Positions 8,319 to 16,030 of a stretch of DNA of 64,000 nt are shown in pieces. Source of the stretch: Lentisphaerota bacterium (GTDB lineage: Bacteria > Verrucomicrobiota > Lentisphaeria > Victivallales > Victivallaceae). How positions within the stretch are numbered: position 1 is the stretch's first letter; each line of letters starts with the position of its first letter. The position numbers and the translations under genes were made by a program. The notes under the pieces are model-generated. The model ran no database searches. It worked only from the letters and a program-made list of their open reading frames with translations, and was not told the origin of the DNA. The stretch is from the NCBI GenBank assembly GCA_015061725.1, contig SUVX01000011.1:1-64000 (forward strand), read 5' to 3'.

Positions 8319-8951
8319 TCAAATATTTCCTTTCGGGGTTGTGACAATTTCGATCAATTTCTTTGCAACGATTTGCTTTGAAGCTGGACCTATGATATTT
8401 TTTCCGCCGTCTCTGCCTAACAGAATCACCGTATCGGTATCGGTTCCGAATCCGTCGGCAACGCTGTTGGCGGCGATGAAGTCAAGATTTTTACGTTCAA
8501 GTTTACCCCGGGCATTTTCCAGAAGATTCTCAGTTTCGGCGGCAAAACCGACGAGGAGCTGTCCCGGGCGTTTCATTTTGCCAAGTCCTGCAAGGATATC
8601 GGTGGTGCGTTCAAGACGCAGGAAAAATTCGCCGTCCTGTTTTTTGATTTTCTGTTCTTCGACCTGAGATGGACGGTAATCCGCCACAGCCGCCGCCATA
8701 ATGATCATATCCTGATCGGCGGCTTTTGAAAACACGGCTTCCGCCATATCTGCGGCGGATTCCACAGGAACAAAGCAGACATTTCCCGGAACGGCAAGAG
8801 CAACAGGACCTGAAACAAGCGTCACATCGTGTCCGGCATCTCTTGCGGCGCAGGCGATGGCATAGCCCATTTTTCCTGTGGAACGGTTTGAAAGAAAGCG
8901 CACCGGGTCAAGTTTTTCCCGTGTGGGACCGGCAGTAACCAATATTTTCAT
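8319..8951 (-). CDS. coaB: stand-alone phosphopantothenate-cysteine ligase (CoaB domain only)
   Basis: About 210 residues beginning MKILVTAGPTREKLDPVRFLSNRSTG, the hallmark of the CoaB (C-terminal) half of bifunctional CoaBC, which joins cysteine to 4'-phosphopantothenate in coenzyme A synthesis. Further CoaB blocks are MIIMAAAVADYRP, LERTTDILAGLG and FAAETENLLENA. The flavoprotein CoaC half with its PASANT-like motif is absent, and the space upstream is occupied by the BI-1 gene (16-nt gap), so this is a separate gene and not a truncation by the window. The start at 8951 is chosen because the longer frame would run back through the BI-1 gene. A separate CoaC must exist elsewhere if the pathway is complete. 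Confidence 0.9.
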   Translation of the reverse strand: MKILVTAGPTREKLDPVRFLSNRSTGKMGYAIACAARDAGHDVTLVSGPVALAVPGNVCFVPVESAADMAEAVFSKAADQDMIIMAAAVADYRPSQVEEQKIKKQDGEFFLRLERTTDILAGLGKMKRPGQLLVGFAAETENLLENARGKLERKNLDFIAANSVADGFGTDTDTVILLGRDGGKNIIGPASKQIVAKKLIEIVTTPKGNI

Positions 8952-8967
8952 AATATCATCGACTTTA

Positions 8968-9681
8968 TTATTTACGGTTTCCGAGCAGACGCAGCAGATA
9001 GAGGAAGAGATTGACAAAATCAAGGTAGAGAGTCAATGCGCCGAAAATGGCATATTTTTTACCGGTTTCGGCATCGACTTCGCCCTCACCGACCGCCAGA
9101 GCCAGCTGTTTGATTTTCTGGGTGTCGTAAGCGACAAGTCCGACAAAAATCAACACACCGACGATGGAAATAACCAATCCGACCCGGGAGTTGGGCCAGA
9201 TCATGTTAAGCAGAGAAACAATAATAAGACCGATCAATCCCATGAAACAGATACTGCCGATTGCGGTCAGATCCTTTTTGGTAATATATCCGAAAAGTCC
9301 CATTGCGCCGAAAGTGGCACTGGTGGCAAAAAAAGTTTTGGCAATGGATGCCGAATCATAAGCAAGAAAGATCCAAGAAAGCGTCACGCCGTTGAGAGCG
9401 GCAAAAAAGAGGAATCCGAGCAATGCGACAAACGCGCTGATTTTGTTGATTGCAAAAGAAAGTCCCATAACCACGACCAGTTCCAGCAGAACCAGAACGA
9501 TATAAAGTCCGTGATTTTTTGCAATCTGCATGGCGTAATTGGCGGACAGATAATAAGCGATAAATCCTGTCAGGGCAAGACCGGCAGTCATCCATCCGAA
9601 GACGCGGTTGACAAAAGCATTCTGTAAGGCGACAGCACCGGGACTGTACGGTGCCGGAGCAGACTGATTGAACATATCCAT
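8968..9681 (-). CDS. Bax inhibitor-1 (BI-1/YccA) family membrane protein
   Basis: 237 residues with about seven hydrophobic segments and the family pattern: NRVFGWMTAGLALTGFIAYY at the N-terminus, GVTLSWIFLAY in the middle, and the C-terminal FVGLVAYDTQKIKQLA followed by ALTLYLDFVNLFLYLLRLLG. BI-1/YbhL/YccA proteins are multi-pass membrane proteins linked to FtsH interaction and proton-dependent calcium leak. An AAGGAG Shine-Dalgarno lies about 10 nt before the ATG. It is the first gene of the eight-gene minus-strand directon that ends at 3053; the region upstream is AT-rich (TTATTATATA) and probably holds its promoter, though no clean -35 is seen. Confidence 0.93.
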   Translation of the reverse strand: MDMFNQSAPAPYSPGAVALQNAFVNRVFGWMTAGLALTGFIAYYLSANYAMQIAKNHGLYIVLVLLELVVVMGLSFAINKISAFVALLGFLFFAALNGVTLSWIFLAYDSASIAKTFFATSATFGAMGLFGYITKKDLTAIGSICFMGLIGLIIVSLLNMIWPNSRVGLVISIVGVLIFVGLVAYDTQKIKQLALAVGEGEVDAETGKKYAIFGALTLYLDFVNLFLYLLRLLGNRK

Positions 9682-9850
9682 AATATCAAGACTCCTTATA
9701 TATAATAATTGTTGTCTGTGTAATAAAATAATACAATCTTTGAAAATTCCAAATCAATTAACGGATTCCGCGCAAAAAAATTGTATAAAAGCTCGTCAAC
9801 TGCATTTAAAAAAACGCGCAACAAGAGTCTTGAACAGCTCCGACAGACGA

Positions 9851-9927
9851 ATTTTTCTGAAGAAATGTTTATTGTCCGTCAGGTCCATCAGGTCCACACG
9901 GTCCATAAAAAAGCAAGTTTGTCTCAA
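9851..9927 (+). repeat. ~77-bp dispersed repeat with 9-bp internal units, left copy
   Basis: Nearly the same sequence occurs at 14500-14576 in the same orientation: a shared TTTTTCTGAA, then GTTTATTGTCC, four 9-bp units of the type GGTCCATCA, then GGTCCATAAAAA. The two copies bracket the GntR / pseudopilin / DUF4838 cassette. The remaining part of the gap 9682-10054 holds the GntR promoter and otherwise AT-rich sequence with no gene. Confidence 0.8.
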
Positions 9928-9991
9928 ATAAATTTCAACTGCAACAGCACAAATTCACGAAAGGAAATTTTTATTTTTGCAGATGTAACAC

Positions 9992-10020
9992 TTGACAAAG
10001 CATACATTATAAGATATATT
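9992..10020 (+). promoter_or_regulatory. sigma70-type promoter of the GntR cassette
   Basis: TTGACA (9992-9997) and TATATT (10015-10020) are separated by exactly 17 nt, about 35 nt before the GntR ATG. The short leader contains AAAAAAAGGGGATC as a likely ribosome binding site. As the GntR gene is first in the unit, autoregulation at this site is plausible but not shown. Confidence 0.75.
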
Positions 10021-10054
10021 AACACATATTATAACTTTAAAAAAAGGGGATCTC

Positions 10055-11155
10055 ATGCCCAAAGCCCGTTACAAAGAAATCATTGACAGTATACTGCGGC
10101 AGATATCTGAGGGAAAACTCTCTCCGGGCAGCCGCATTGAATCCATCCGTGAAATCTGCGATCATTACGGTGTCAGCTCCATTGTTGCCCTGCGGGTATT
10201 CAAAGAACTTTCAGAAGCCGGCGTCATTGAACGGCGCAACGGTTCCGGATATTTCGTCAGTTCCCCCCGGACAACCGGAAAAGGTGATAAACTGGTCTGT
10301 CTCTTCCGTCCGCTGCGGGATTACAACTCAAAAGACAACTTCGGCAACCGGATTATTTTCGGAATGATGGAAGAAGCTTTCCTCAACGGTTTAACTCTGG
10401 TCTTCCCGCCTGCCGCCCGCTTTCTGCGGGGAAAAACGCCCTCAGAAAAAGAAACAGCAGAAATGGCGGAAGAACTTTCCCGTATCCCGGACGCGGCCGG
10501 AATCCTGGTTGATATGCGTATTGATGACGATATGCTGCAAAAATATATTCTCCCGGCCGCCGGCGGAATCCCTGTGGCAGTCGTCGGACGGCAGAGCAAA
10601 CTGCCCCATGTCATGTCAAGTATCATCCCTCATGCTGCTGCAGGACGGGACGCTGCCTGCCTTGCCCTTGCCGGCAAAGCGGAATACATCTGCCACCTGA
10701 CCGATCTGACACTGCCGGACTCCGGCAGAACAACAGAAGCATTTCTCGCACATCTGACAGAACACGATTTTCCCCGGGAACGTATCCTGCTGCGCAAGGG
10801 TTGTGATACCGCTGCAAGGGAGGAATGTATCAGCATTTTTAATGAAATACTTGCACTGATTAAAATCTCCCCCGGAAAAGTCTTTATCTTTTCAGCAGTA
10901 GACAATTCCGCAGAATATTTCAAACGGTACATTTCGGACAATGCGCAGGATCTGCGCCCGGGCAGAGATTATTCTCTGCTGGGGTTCGGAGGATATGCTG
11001 CTCAAACGGAGTCGCGTTACCGTCTGGCGACATTTACAATTGATACACCGGAGTTGGGCAGAAAAGCGGTCAAACTGCTGCTGCAGTCAAAGCGCATATC
11101 CTCAGACCTGACCGGAACAGTAAATTATAAACTTGATTTTAACGATACGGTATAA
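10055..11155 (+). CDS. GntR-family transcriptional regulator with LacI-type sensor domain
   Basis: 366 residues. Residues about 3-70 form a GntR winged helix ([37 protein letters not shown], then [15 protein letters not shown]). The rest matches a periplasmic-binding-protein-like effector domain as in LacI/GalR regulators ([13 protein letters not shown]..., PVAVVGRQ..., C-terminal [10 protein letters not shown] and [17 protein letters not shown]). Such chimeras control sugar utilisation genes. It precedes the pseudopilin gene by 22 nt and the DUF4838 gene after that, so it likely senses a product of that cassette. The effector is unknown. Confidence 0.88.
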   Translation: MPKARYKEIIDSILRQISEGKLSPGSRIESIREICDHYGVSSIVALRVFKELSEAGVIERRNGSGYFVSSPRTTGKGDKLVCLFRPLRDYNSKDNFGNRIIFGMMEEAFLNGLTLVFPPAARFLRGKTPSEKETAEMAEELSRIPDAAGILVDMRIDDDMLQKYILPAAGGIPVAVVGRQSKLPHVMSSIIPHAAAGRDAACLALAGKAEYICHLTDLTLPDSGRTTEAFLAHLTEHDFPRERILLRKGCDTAAREECISIFNEILALIKISPGKVFIFSAVDNSAEYFKRYISDNAQDLRPGRDYSLLGFGGYAAQTESRYRLATFTIDTPELGRKAVKLLLQSKRISSDLTGTVNYKLDFNDTV

Positions 11156-11177
11156 AACAAACAAGGAGGAACCGAAA

Positions 11178-12038
11178 ATGCAAGCTTCCACAGAAATCAA
11201 CCAATCGTCTGACAGATGCTTTTGCACACAAGCCGCAGAAACCGGCAACAAACCGGAGTTATCGGAGACAACGGCTCCGGACACCTTGCACTGTCCCGGT
11301 TCACGCTTTTCCGGAAAATACGCCCGGACAAGAGAACTTCATACGCCTGAAACACATGTTTTTTCAGCATTCACGCTGATTGAACTTCTGGTTGTAATCG
11401 CAATCATTGCGATACTGGCGGCGATGTTAATGCCGGCACTGCAGCAGGCGCGTGAGCGGGGCAAGGAGATCAGCTGTATCAACAATCTGCGCCAGCTGGG
11501 AACCCGTTATCAGCAATATCTTGATGACAATGAAGGCTTTCTGATCTGGCACAAGGTCGCAAACAAGAAATCCCGCTGGACTGAAGCTTTTTACCCCTAT
11601 CTTTTCGGTTCAAAGTATCCGGCTGCGGACAAGCTGAAAAAATCGATCATGCAGTGTCCGGGTGACAAGCACGAATGTAAATACACCAACCTGACCCACA
11701 CATCCTACGGCTACAACCTCTATTTAAACAAAGACCTTTCCTCCGGCTGGTTTGCACAGGGAACCCACTATCACTTTCCCTACAAAATAACCTCCTTCAA
11801 AAATCCGTCAAGACATCTGATCATCAGCGACTACTATGTTGATGATGCCACCTGCGAGTCAAACGGACACAACGAAGTGGAACCTGCCAATATCAGTGCC
11901 CGCCATGCCAATGCGATCATCTCACCGCTGATGCTGGCAGGAAATATCCTGAAAGTTCCTCTTGAGTGTGCGAAGAAAGCTTCTGAAGTGCCGTGGAACT
12001 ATGAACTGAAACCCGATCCGGTCCAGAGTTTCAAATAA
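11178..12038 (+). CDS. pseudopilin-like protein with type II prepilin signal and unusually long leader
   Basis: 286 residues from the ATG at 11178, which is preceded by AAGGAGG. A class III (prepilin-type) signal [16 protein letters not shown] begins at residue 65; the +5 glutamate is residue 69. After the helix come [24 protein letters not shown], the pattern found in the large DUF1559-like/H-X9-DG pseudopilin group of Planctomycetes and Lentisphaerae. The 64-residue leader is cysteine-containing and hydrophilic, far longer than the usual leader of fewer than 25 residues. The C-terminus contains [14 protein letters not shown], like the end of that family. It sits between a GntR regulator and a DUF4838 protein, a recurrent arrangement in Victivallis-like genomes. 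Function unknown; probably surface-exposed or part of a secretion pseudopilus. Confidence 0.88.
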   Translation: MQASTEINQSSDRCFCTQAAETGNKPELSETTAPDTLHCPGSRFSGKYARTRELHTPETHVFSAFTLIELLVVIAIIAILAAMLMPALQQARERGKEISCINNLRQLGTRYQQYLDDNEGFLIWHKVANKKSRWTEAFYPYLFGSKYPAADKLKKSIMQCPGDKHECKYTNLTHTSYGYNLYLNKDLSSGWFAQGTHYHFPYKITSFKNPSRHLIISDYYVDDATCESNGHNEVEPANISARHANAIISPLMLAGNILKVPLECAKKASEVPWNYELKPDPVQSFK

Positions 12039-12055
12039 GACAGGAGTATTTCCAG

Positions 12056-14335
12056 ATGAAAAATATCCTCTTCGGCGTGCTTGCCGGATTGTTTTTCTGT
12101 ACTGTTTCAACGGCGGCAGAGTTTGTATTGAACAGTAAATACGCCATTGTCATTCCTCAAAATGCTTCTGATTCAGAAAAATTTGCAGCCCGGCAGCTGC
12201 AGAAATATTTGAATCAGACAGCCGGAACAAAACTTGAGATCAGCACCTCCGGTTCTCCGGCAATTTTTGTCCGTCAGGATAAAAAACTTGCAGCGGAAAG
12301 GTGGAAAATCTTTGCCGATTCCCGGGGTGATCTTCACATAACCGGCGGTTATCCGACGGGCGTCCTCTACGCCGTGTACGAGTTTCTGGAAACTCAGGCA
12401 GGAATCCGTTTTCTTGCGCCGGATGCGGAATACATCCCCAAAAATAAAAAAATCTCCTTTTCTTCTGAATTGAAGATTGAAAACGAACCCTTTTTCAGAA
12501 GACGCGAGGTCTATCTGATTTCAGCTGTCATGCGCCGCCACGGGGAATATCTGGGAAAAATGCGCTTTTCCGGCACATGGATTGCCGGGAAACACGTGGA
12601 TCCATACCGCTTCGGTTCTACGGGAACAACACACAGTTACCATATTCTTGCCAGGGATTTCCCCAAGGACAAAATGGAATATTTCTCTTTGAACCAATCC
12701 GGCAAGCGGGTCCGTTTCCGCAACGGTTTGGGACCGGGACAACTTTGCCTGACCCATCCTGAAGTCCGCAAACTGGTCGCTGAAAAAATGATCAAACTCA
12801 TCGAAGCCGACCGTAAGAGATGGGATATTCCGCCCCTGTTTTACGCTCTCTGCAAAAACGACAACAGCGAAGACTGCGTCTGTCCGAATTGCCTTGCAGC
12901 AGTCAAAAAGTACGGTGGCAACCACGCCGGACTCAATCTGGAGTTTGTCAGCGATATCGCCCGGAAAGTGGGCAAAGTCTATCCGGATGTTCTAATCCGC
13001 ACCTCGGCTTATACCACCGACGAAATACCGGTCAAAAATTTCAAATTGCCTCCGAATGTTCTGTTGGGCATTGCCCAGCTGGGCAGTGAATTCAAAACCG
13101 CCGTCCGGCGTGATTCCCTGCGGAAACTCTCTCATCCCAACAACGAAAAAGCGCTGATGATGTTGAAAGAATGGCGCAAATCCTGTTCACACATGATGTC
13201 TTGGGACTACTGGGTACTTTTCCGCCAGCAGTTCAGCGCGCCGATGACCAACGTTTCTGCCATCGCCCACAATTTGAAAACCTACGCTTCCATGAATTTG
13301 AGACAGATTTTTGCGGAATCGGAAACTGCGCCCGCAAATCTGATATCCTTCCTTGATCTGCGGCATTATACAGCCTCCAAACTGCTGATTGATCCCCGGC
13401 AGGATACCCGGAAGATTATTGCGGAGTTCATGCGCCTTTATTACGGTCCGGCAGCAGCAGAAATGACTGCCTTTCTGAACTATCTTGAACGACGCATGGC
13501 TGAGGAAACCAACCGTTTGGGCTCCACACCTCCCAATGCCTGGAAATATCTGGACAAAAAGTTTTTTGACGATGTTGAAAAAATGCTTTCCACCGCCGAA
13601 AAAGCCGCTGCCGGAAACAAACTCTATCTTGACCGTATCGGACAGGAAAGAATTCTGGTGGATAATGCTCTGCTCTGTTTCGGCGAACGCAAAGGCATCC
13701 GGATTGATAAAAAACAGGTCATCTGCCGTCTGCAGAAAAACATGGACCGCCACATTGAAAGGTTCGGGGATGCCAAACTTCAGAAAAAATGGAAAAAAGA
13801 AACGGCAGAACTGATTTCTTATTACGCTTTCCAGCCCCCCTTACCGAAGCAGTTTGACAACAAAAAGATCTTTGACTTTCACGGTCCAAAACTTCAGGTA
13901 TTCAATACGGTGATCCGCAAAATCGCGGACAAAGACTCCGTAACCGGCAGTGCAATTTGCCTGTCTGACCTGAGTGCGATCAAAAAGTCGAATCCCAAGT
14001 TCCATCAGCAGCCGGTAAGATTTTCTCTGTTTGACCGGGTCACTCAGAAGACCTTGATCTCCCACCGGGTCAAAAACATTCCTCAAGATGAAAAGTATCA
14101 CTGGTACCGCATCGGTACAAGCGTGCTTTCAAGGGATAACAGAATTATTCTTCACGGAAGCTGGTGGCTGACTCAAAGTGTCGGCTCAACCGTCTTTGAT
14201 CCCCTTGAACCCAATGCAAAATATGAGATCTGGGTTTCCGTCAAACTGACCGGAAAAGATTACGTCAAAACCTCGAAAACCCAGAGTGCCATCTGGCTTG
14301 ACCGGATTGTTTTCGTTGAAACTATTCAGCGTTGA
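12056..14335 (+). CDS. secreted DUF4838 protein, probable glycan-acting enzyme
   Basis: 759 residues. A signal peptide (MKNILFGVLAGLFFCTVSTAAE) is followed by an N-terminal alpha/beta domain of the kind that precedes GH20/GH67-like barrels (IPQNASDSEKFAARQLQKYL ... GYPTGVLYAVYEFLE). The DUF4838 core starts near residue 190, with LCLTHPEVRKLVAEKM and the metal-finger-like ALCKNDNSEDCVCPNC, and ends with SWDYW and DLRHYTASKLL. A beta-rich C-terminal domain ending LDRIVFVE may bind carbohydrate. DUF4838 proteins are linked to polysaccharide utilisation, but the reaction is not established. It is third in the GntR cassette and is followed by a terminator. Confidence 0.85.
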   Translation: MKNILFGVLAGLFFCTVSTAAEFVLNSKYAIVIPQNASDSEKFAARQLQKYLNQTAGTKLEISTSGSPAIFVRQDKKLAAERWKIFADSRGDLHITGGYPTGVLYAVYEFLETQAGIRFLAPDAEYIPKNKKISFSSELKIENEPFFRRREVYLISAVMRRHGEYLGKMRFSGTWIAGKHVDPYRFGSTGTTHSYHILARDFPKDKMEYFSLNQSGKRVRFRNGLGPGQLCLTHPEVRKLVAEKMIKLIEADRKRWDIPPLFYALCKNDNSEDCVCPNCLAAVKKYGGNHAGLNLEFVSDIARKVGKVYPDVLIRTSAYTTDEIPVKNFKLPPNVLLGIAQLGSEFKTAVRRDSLRKLSHPNNEKALMMLKEWRKSCSHMMSWDYWVLFRQQFSAPMTNVSAIAHNLKTYASMNLRQIFAESETAPANLISFLDLRHYTASKLLIDPRQDTRKIIAEFMRLYYGPAAAEMTAFLNYLERRMAEETNRLGSTPPNAWKYLDKKFFDDVEKMLSTAEKAAAGNKLYLDRIGQERILVDNALLCFGERKGIRIDKKQVICRLQKNMDRHIERFGDAKLQKKWKKETAELISYYAFQPPLPKQFDNKKIFDFHGPKLQVFNTVIRKIADKDSVTGSAICLSDLSAIKKSNPKFHQQPVRFSLFDRVTQKTLISHRVKNIPQDEKYHWYRIGTSVLSRDNRIILHGSWWLTQSVGSTVFDPLEPNAKYEIWVSVKLTGKDYVKTSKTQSAIWLDRIVFVETIQR

Positions 14336-14349
14336 TCTCAATAAGTCCG

Positions 14350-14377
14350 GGCAGTTCCCGTGTAAAAGGGAACTGCC
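14350..14377 (+). terminator. terminator after the DUF4838 gene
   Basis: GGCAGTTCCC pairs perfectly with GGGAACTGCC around an 8-nt loop and is followed by TCTTTCC. It starts 15 nt after the stop codon. Confidence 0.75.
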
Positions 14378-14456
14378 TCTTTCCGGCCGACAAAATATTT
14401 TTATCAATCTGCACAAGTCGGGAAAAAGTCTTTTTTAATCAGACCGGTTATTTCCC

Positions 14457-14476
14457 GGCACTGCGTGCCATGAAGC
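14457..14476 (+). repeat. isolated hairpin with ATGAAGC spacer
   Basis: GGCAC-tgc-GTGCC followed by ATGAAGC and then GCACCTGA. It is a truncated copy of the hairpin array at 14596-14707. Confidence 0.7.
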
Positions 14477-14499
14477 GCACCTGATAAACACAGCAGATG

Positions 14500-14576
14500 A
14501 TTTTTCTGAAACAACGTTTATTGTCCATCAGGTCCATCAGGTCCACATGGTCCATAAAAATGCAGGGTTGTTTCAA
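14500..14576 (+). repeat. ~77-bp dispersed repeat with 9-bp internal units, right copy
   Basis: Right-hand partner of 9851-9927; the copies differ at roughly ten positions. It contains GTCCATCAG, GTCCATCAG, GTCCACATG and GTCCATAAA as four 9-bp units. Confidence 0.8.
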
Positions 14577-14595
14577 TCATTTCCGGGGAGAGATT

Positions 14596-14707
14596 ATGAA
14601 GCACGGCTGAAGCCGTATGAAGCGGCACTATGTGCCATGAAGCGCACCTGACGGTGCATGAAGCGAAACCTGACGGTTTCATGTTTTTGCCCATTCGGGC
14701 AAAAAAA
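14596..14707 (+). repeat. array of five different hairpins, four of them joined by a constant ATGAAGC spacer
   Basis: Four ATGAAGC spacers at 14596, 14617, 14637 and 14658 alternate with perfect hairpins of different sequence: ACGGCTGAAGCCGT, GGCAC-tat-GTGCC, GCACC-tgac-GGTGC and GAAACC-tgac-GGTTTC. A fifth, TTTTTGCCC-attc-GGGCAAAAA, follows after ATG and would work as a terminator in either direction. Stems differ while spacers do not. No gene is supported here. Confidence 0.85.
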
Positions 14708-14906
14708 TGGCAGTCCCGTAAGGATTCGACACCGAAGGTGTGCCGGAGCAAAGCGGAGGCAACCTCCCACAAAGAATCATTACGGCACGATAAGTGCCGG
14801 GAAAAAGAAAAAACCTTTGAAACAGCGGTGGAAATTTTATTTCCGCAAGCTGTTGCAAAGGCTTTTTCTGAATGATTCTGGAGCCTGTTTTTTTCACATC
14901 TCCGCA
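14693..14906. repeat. tRNA-Gln-associated structured element, unit 1
   Basis: A 214-bp unit starting with a 37-bp core whose middle 22 bp equal the 3' end of the tRNA-Gln gene (T-loop to CCA). The remainder is rich in inverted repeats: ACACC-gaa-GGTGT, GGAGG-caa-CCTCC, GGCAC-gataa-GTGCC, a nested hairpin CCTTTG..ACAGC..GGAAAT / ATTTCC..GCTGT..CAAAGG, and a long-range pair GAATCATT (14774-14781) / AATGATTC (14871-14878). No open frame of note. It is nearly identical to unit 2. Confidence 0.85.
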
Positions 14907-15118
14907 ATTCGGGCAAAAAAATGGCAGTCCCGTAAGGATTCGACACCGAAGGTGTGCCGGAGCGAAGCGGAGGCAACCTCCCACAAAGAATCATTACGGC
15001 ACGACAAGTGCCGGGAAAAGAAAAAACCTTTGAAACAGCGGTGGAAATTTTATTTCCGCAAGCTGTTGCAAAGGCTTTTTCTGAATGATTCTGGAGCCTG
15101 TTTTTTCACATCTCCGTA
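14907..15118. repeat. tRNA-Gln-associated structured element, unit 2
   Basis: A 212-bp copy of unit 1, with about five differences (three substitutions and two 1-nt length changes in A and T runs). It abuts the third copy of the 37-bp core (15119-15155), which is the genuine 3' end of tRNA-Gln. The arrangement core-X-core-X-tRNA is what site-specific insertion at a tRNA 3' end, followed by tandem duplication, would leave. Confidence 0.85.
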
Positions 15119-15133
15119 ATTCGGGCAAAAAAA

Positions 15134-15207
15134 TGGCAGTCCCGTAAGGATTCGAACCTCAACAAAATGAACCAGAATCACTTGTGCTACCGTTACACCA
15201 CGGGACT
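15134..15207 (-). tRNA. tRNA-Gln (anticodon CTG)
   Basis: Reading the minus strand: acceptor AGTCCCG pairs with CGGGACT, discriminator G73, encoded CCA. D-arm GTGT/GCAC with GG in the loop; anticodon stem AGTGA/TCATT around loop TTCTGGT gives anticodon CTG; variable TTGT; T-arm TGAGG/CCTTA with loop TTCGAAT. All four stems close. The 3' end is duplicated downstream in the two structured elements. Confidence 0.95.
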
Positions 15208-15220
15208 GCGAACAGTGTAT

Positions 15221-15248
15221 AATATACGCCTTCCCGATGAAAATGCAA
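15221..15248 (-). promoter_or_regulatory. sigma70-type promoter of tRNA-Gln
   Basis: On the minus strand TTGCAT (15248-15243) and TATATT (15226-15221) are 16 nt apart, placing the start a few nucleotides before the mature 5' end of the tRNA. Confidence 0.65.
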
Positions 15249-15309
15249 GCAGAAAATCAAAAAAATTCGCTTTTTTTTGCTGATTCTTCAAAAAAACTGC
15301 TTTTACCGA

Positions 15310-15337
15310 TTGTAAAAACAGACTTTTGCGCTATATT
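15310..15337 (+). promoter_or_regulatory. sigma70-type promoter of the FHA gene
   Basis: TTGTAA (15310-15315) and TATATT (15332-15337), 16-nt spacer, about 50 nt before the FHA start codon. Confidence 0.55.
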
Positions 15338-15385
15338 TTAGAATGTAGAAAAACAGTTTTTAAACAAAATATACAGAGGTTGAAT

Positions 15386-15928
15386 ATGGCAAAGACTCCG
15401 AAATTCACGGTTTTACACGAGCAGCACCGGGGAAAGACCTTTGAACTTGAAAAAGATGTTATTTCCATCGGCCGCCGTGACGGTATGGATATTTGTATCA
15501 AAGATCCGAGCATGAGCGGTCACCATGCCGATCTGATCAAAACCGAACGCGAAGACGGCAAGACTGTTTATGTTCTGCGCGACAACAACAGCAGTAACGG
15601 AACCCGCGTCAATAATATTCCGATCGAAGAACAGGAACTGGTTTCATCCGACTTGATTCTTTTCGGCATGGTTGAAGTTCTTTACGACGGTGAGGATGAC
15701 GGCAGTTCCAACACATTTGCGCCGTCCACACACACAATTGACCTTTCAAGCATAGACAGCAATATGTCAACAGTCCCCAATGTGGGCAGTTTGAATCCCT
15801 TTGCCGAAGCTGAAGCAAAGAGACACACGCTGATTACCCGTCTGCTGATTGCAGCAGGTATCATCATGGCTCTGGCGGTGATTGCAGTCATCGTCATGGC
15901 TCTGAAAGAGGTCGCTTCCGCATCATAA
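15386..15928 (+). CDS. FHA-domain membrane protein
   Basis: 180 residues from the ATG at 15386, which has GAGG 6-9 nt upstream; an earlier in-frame start lacks a ribosome binding site and would fall inside the promoter. Residues about 8-100 form a forkhead-associated domain with the phosphothreonine-binding blocks ISIGRRDGMDICIKDPSMSGHHADL and DNNSSNGTRVN. A Ser/Thr-rich linker (about 108-140) leads to one C-terminal membrane helix (ITRLLIAAGIIMALAVIAVIVMAL), so the FHA domain faces the cytoplasm as a tail-anchored receptor. The gene is followed by ftsH after about 100 nt. The partner kinase is not in the window. Confidence 0.88.
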   Translation: MAKTPKFTVLHEQHRGKTFELEKDVISIGRRDGMDICIKDPSMSGHHADLIKTEREDGKTVYVLRDNNSSNGTRVNNIPIEEQELVSSDLILFGMVEVLYDGEDDGSSNTFAPSTHTIDLSSIDSNMSTVPNVGSLNPFAEAEAKRHTLITRLLIAAGIIMALAVIAVIVMALKEVASAS

Positions 15929-16030
15929 AAAACACAGAGCGTATTCTACATAATATATTATAAAGAAACTTTTCCGGCGGCAGGAGTTGCTCAAGGCACC
16001 ACTGCCGCCGTAACATAACAGGAGAAATTG

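Noticed and set aside
10055..14335. GntR cassette as a phage or transposon
   Set aside because: No transposase, integrase or phage gene is present; only the flanking direct repeats suggest mobility, and this is reported as a finding instead.
14596..14690. CRISPR or integron attC array
   Set aside because: The constant part is only 7 bp and the intervals are palindromes; no GTTRRRY core or integrase gene is present.
14658..15119. Open frames of about 80-150 residues within the tRNA-associated elements
   Set aside because: They run through tRNA 3' ends and hairpins, are repeated with the element, and lack ribosome binding sites.
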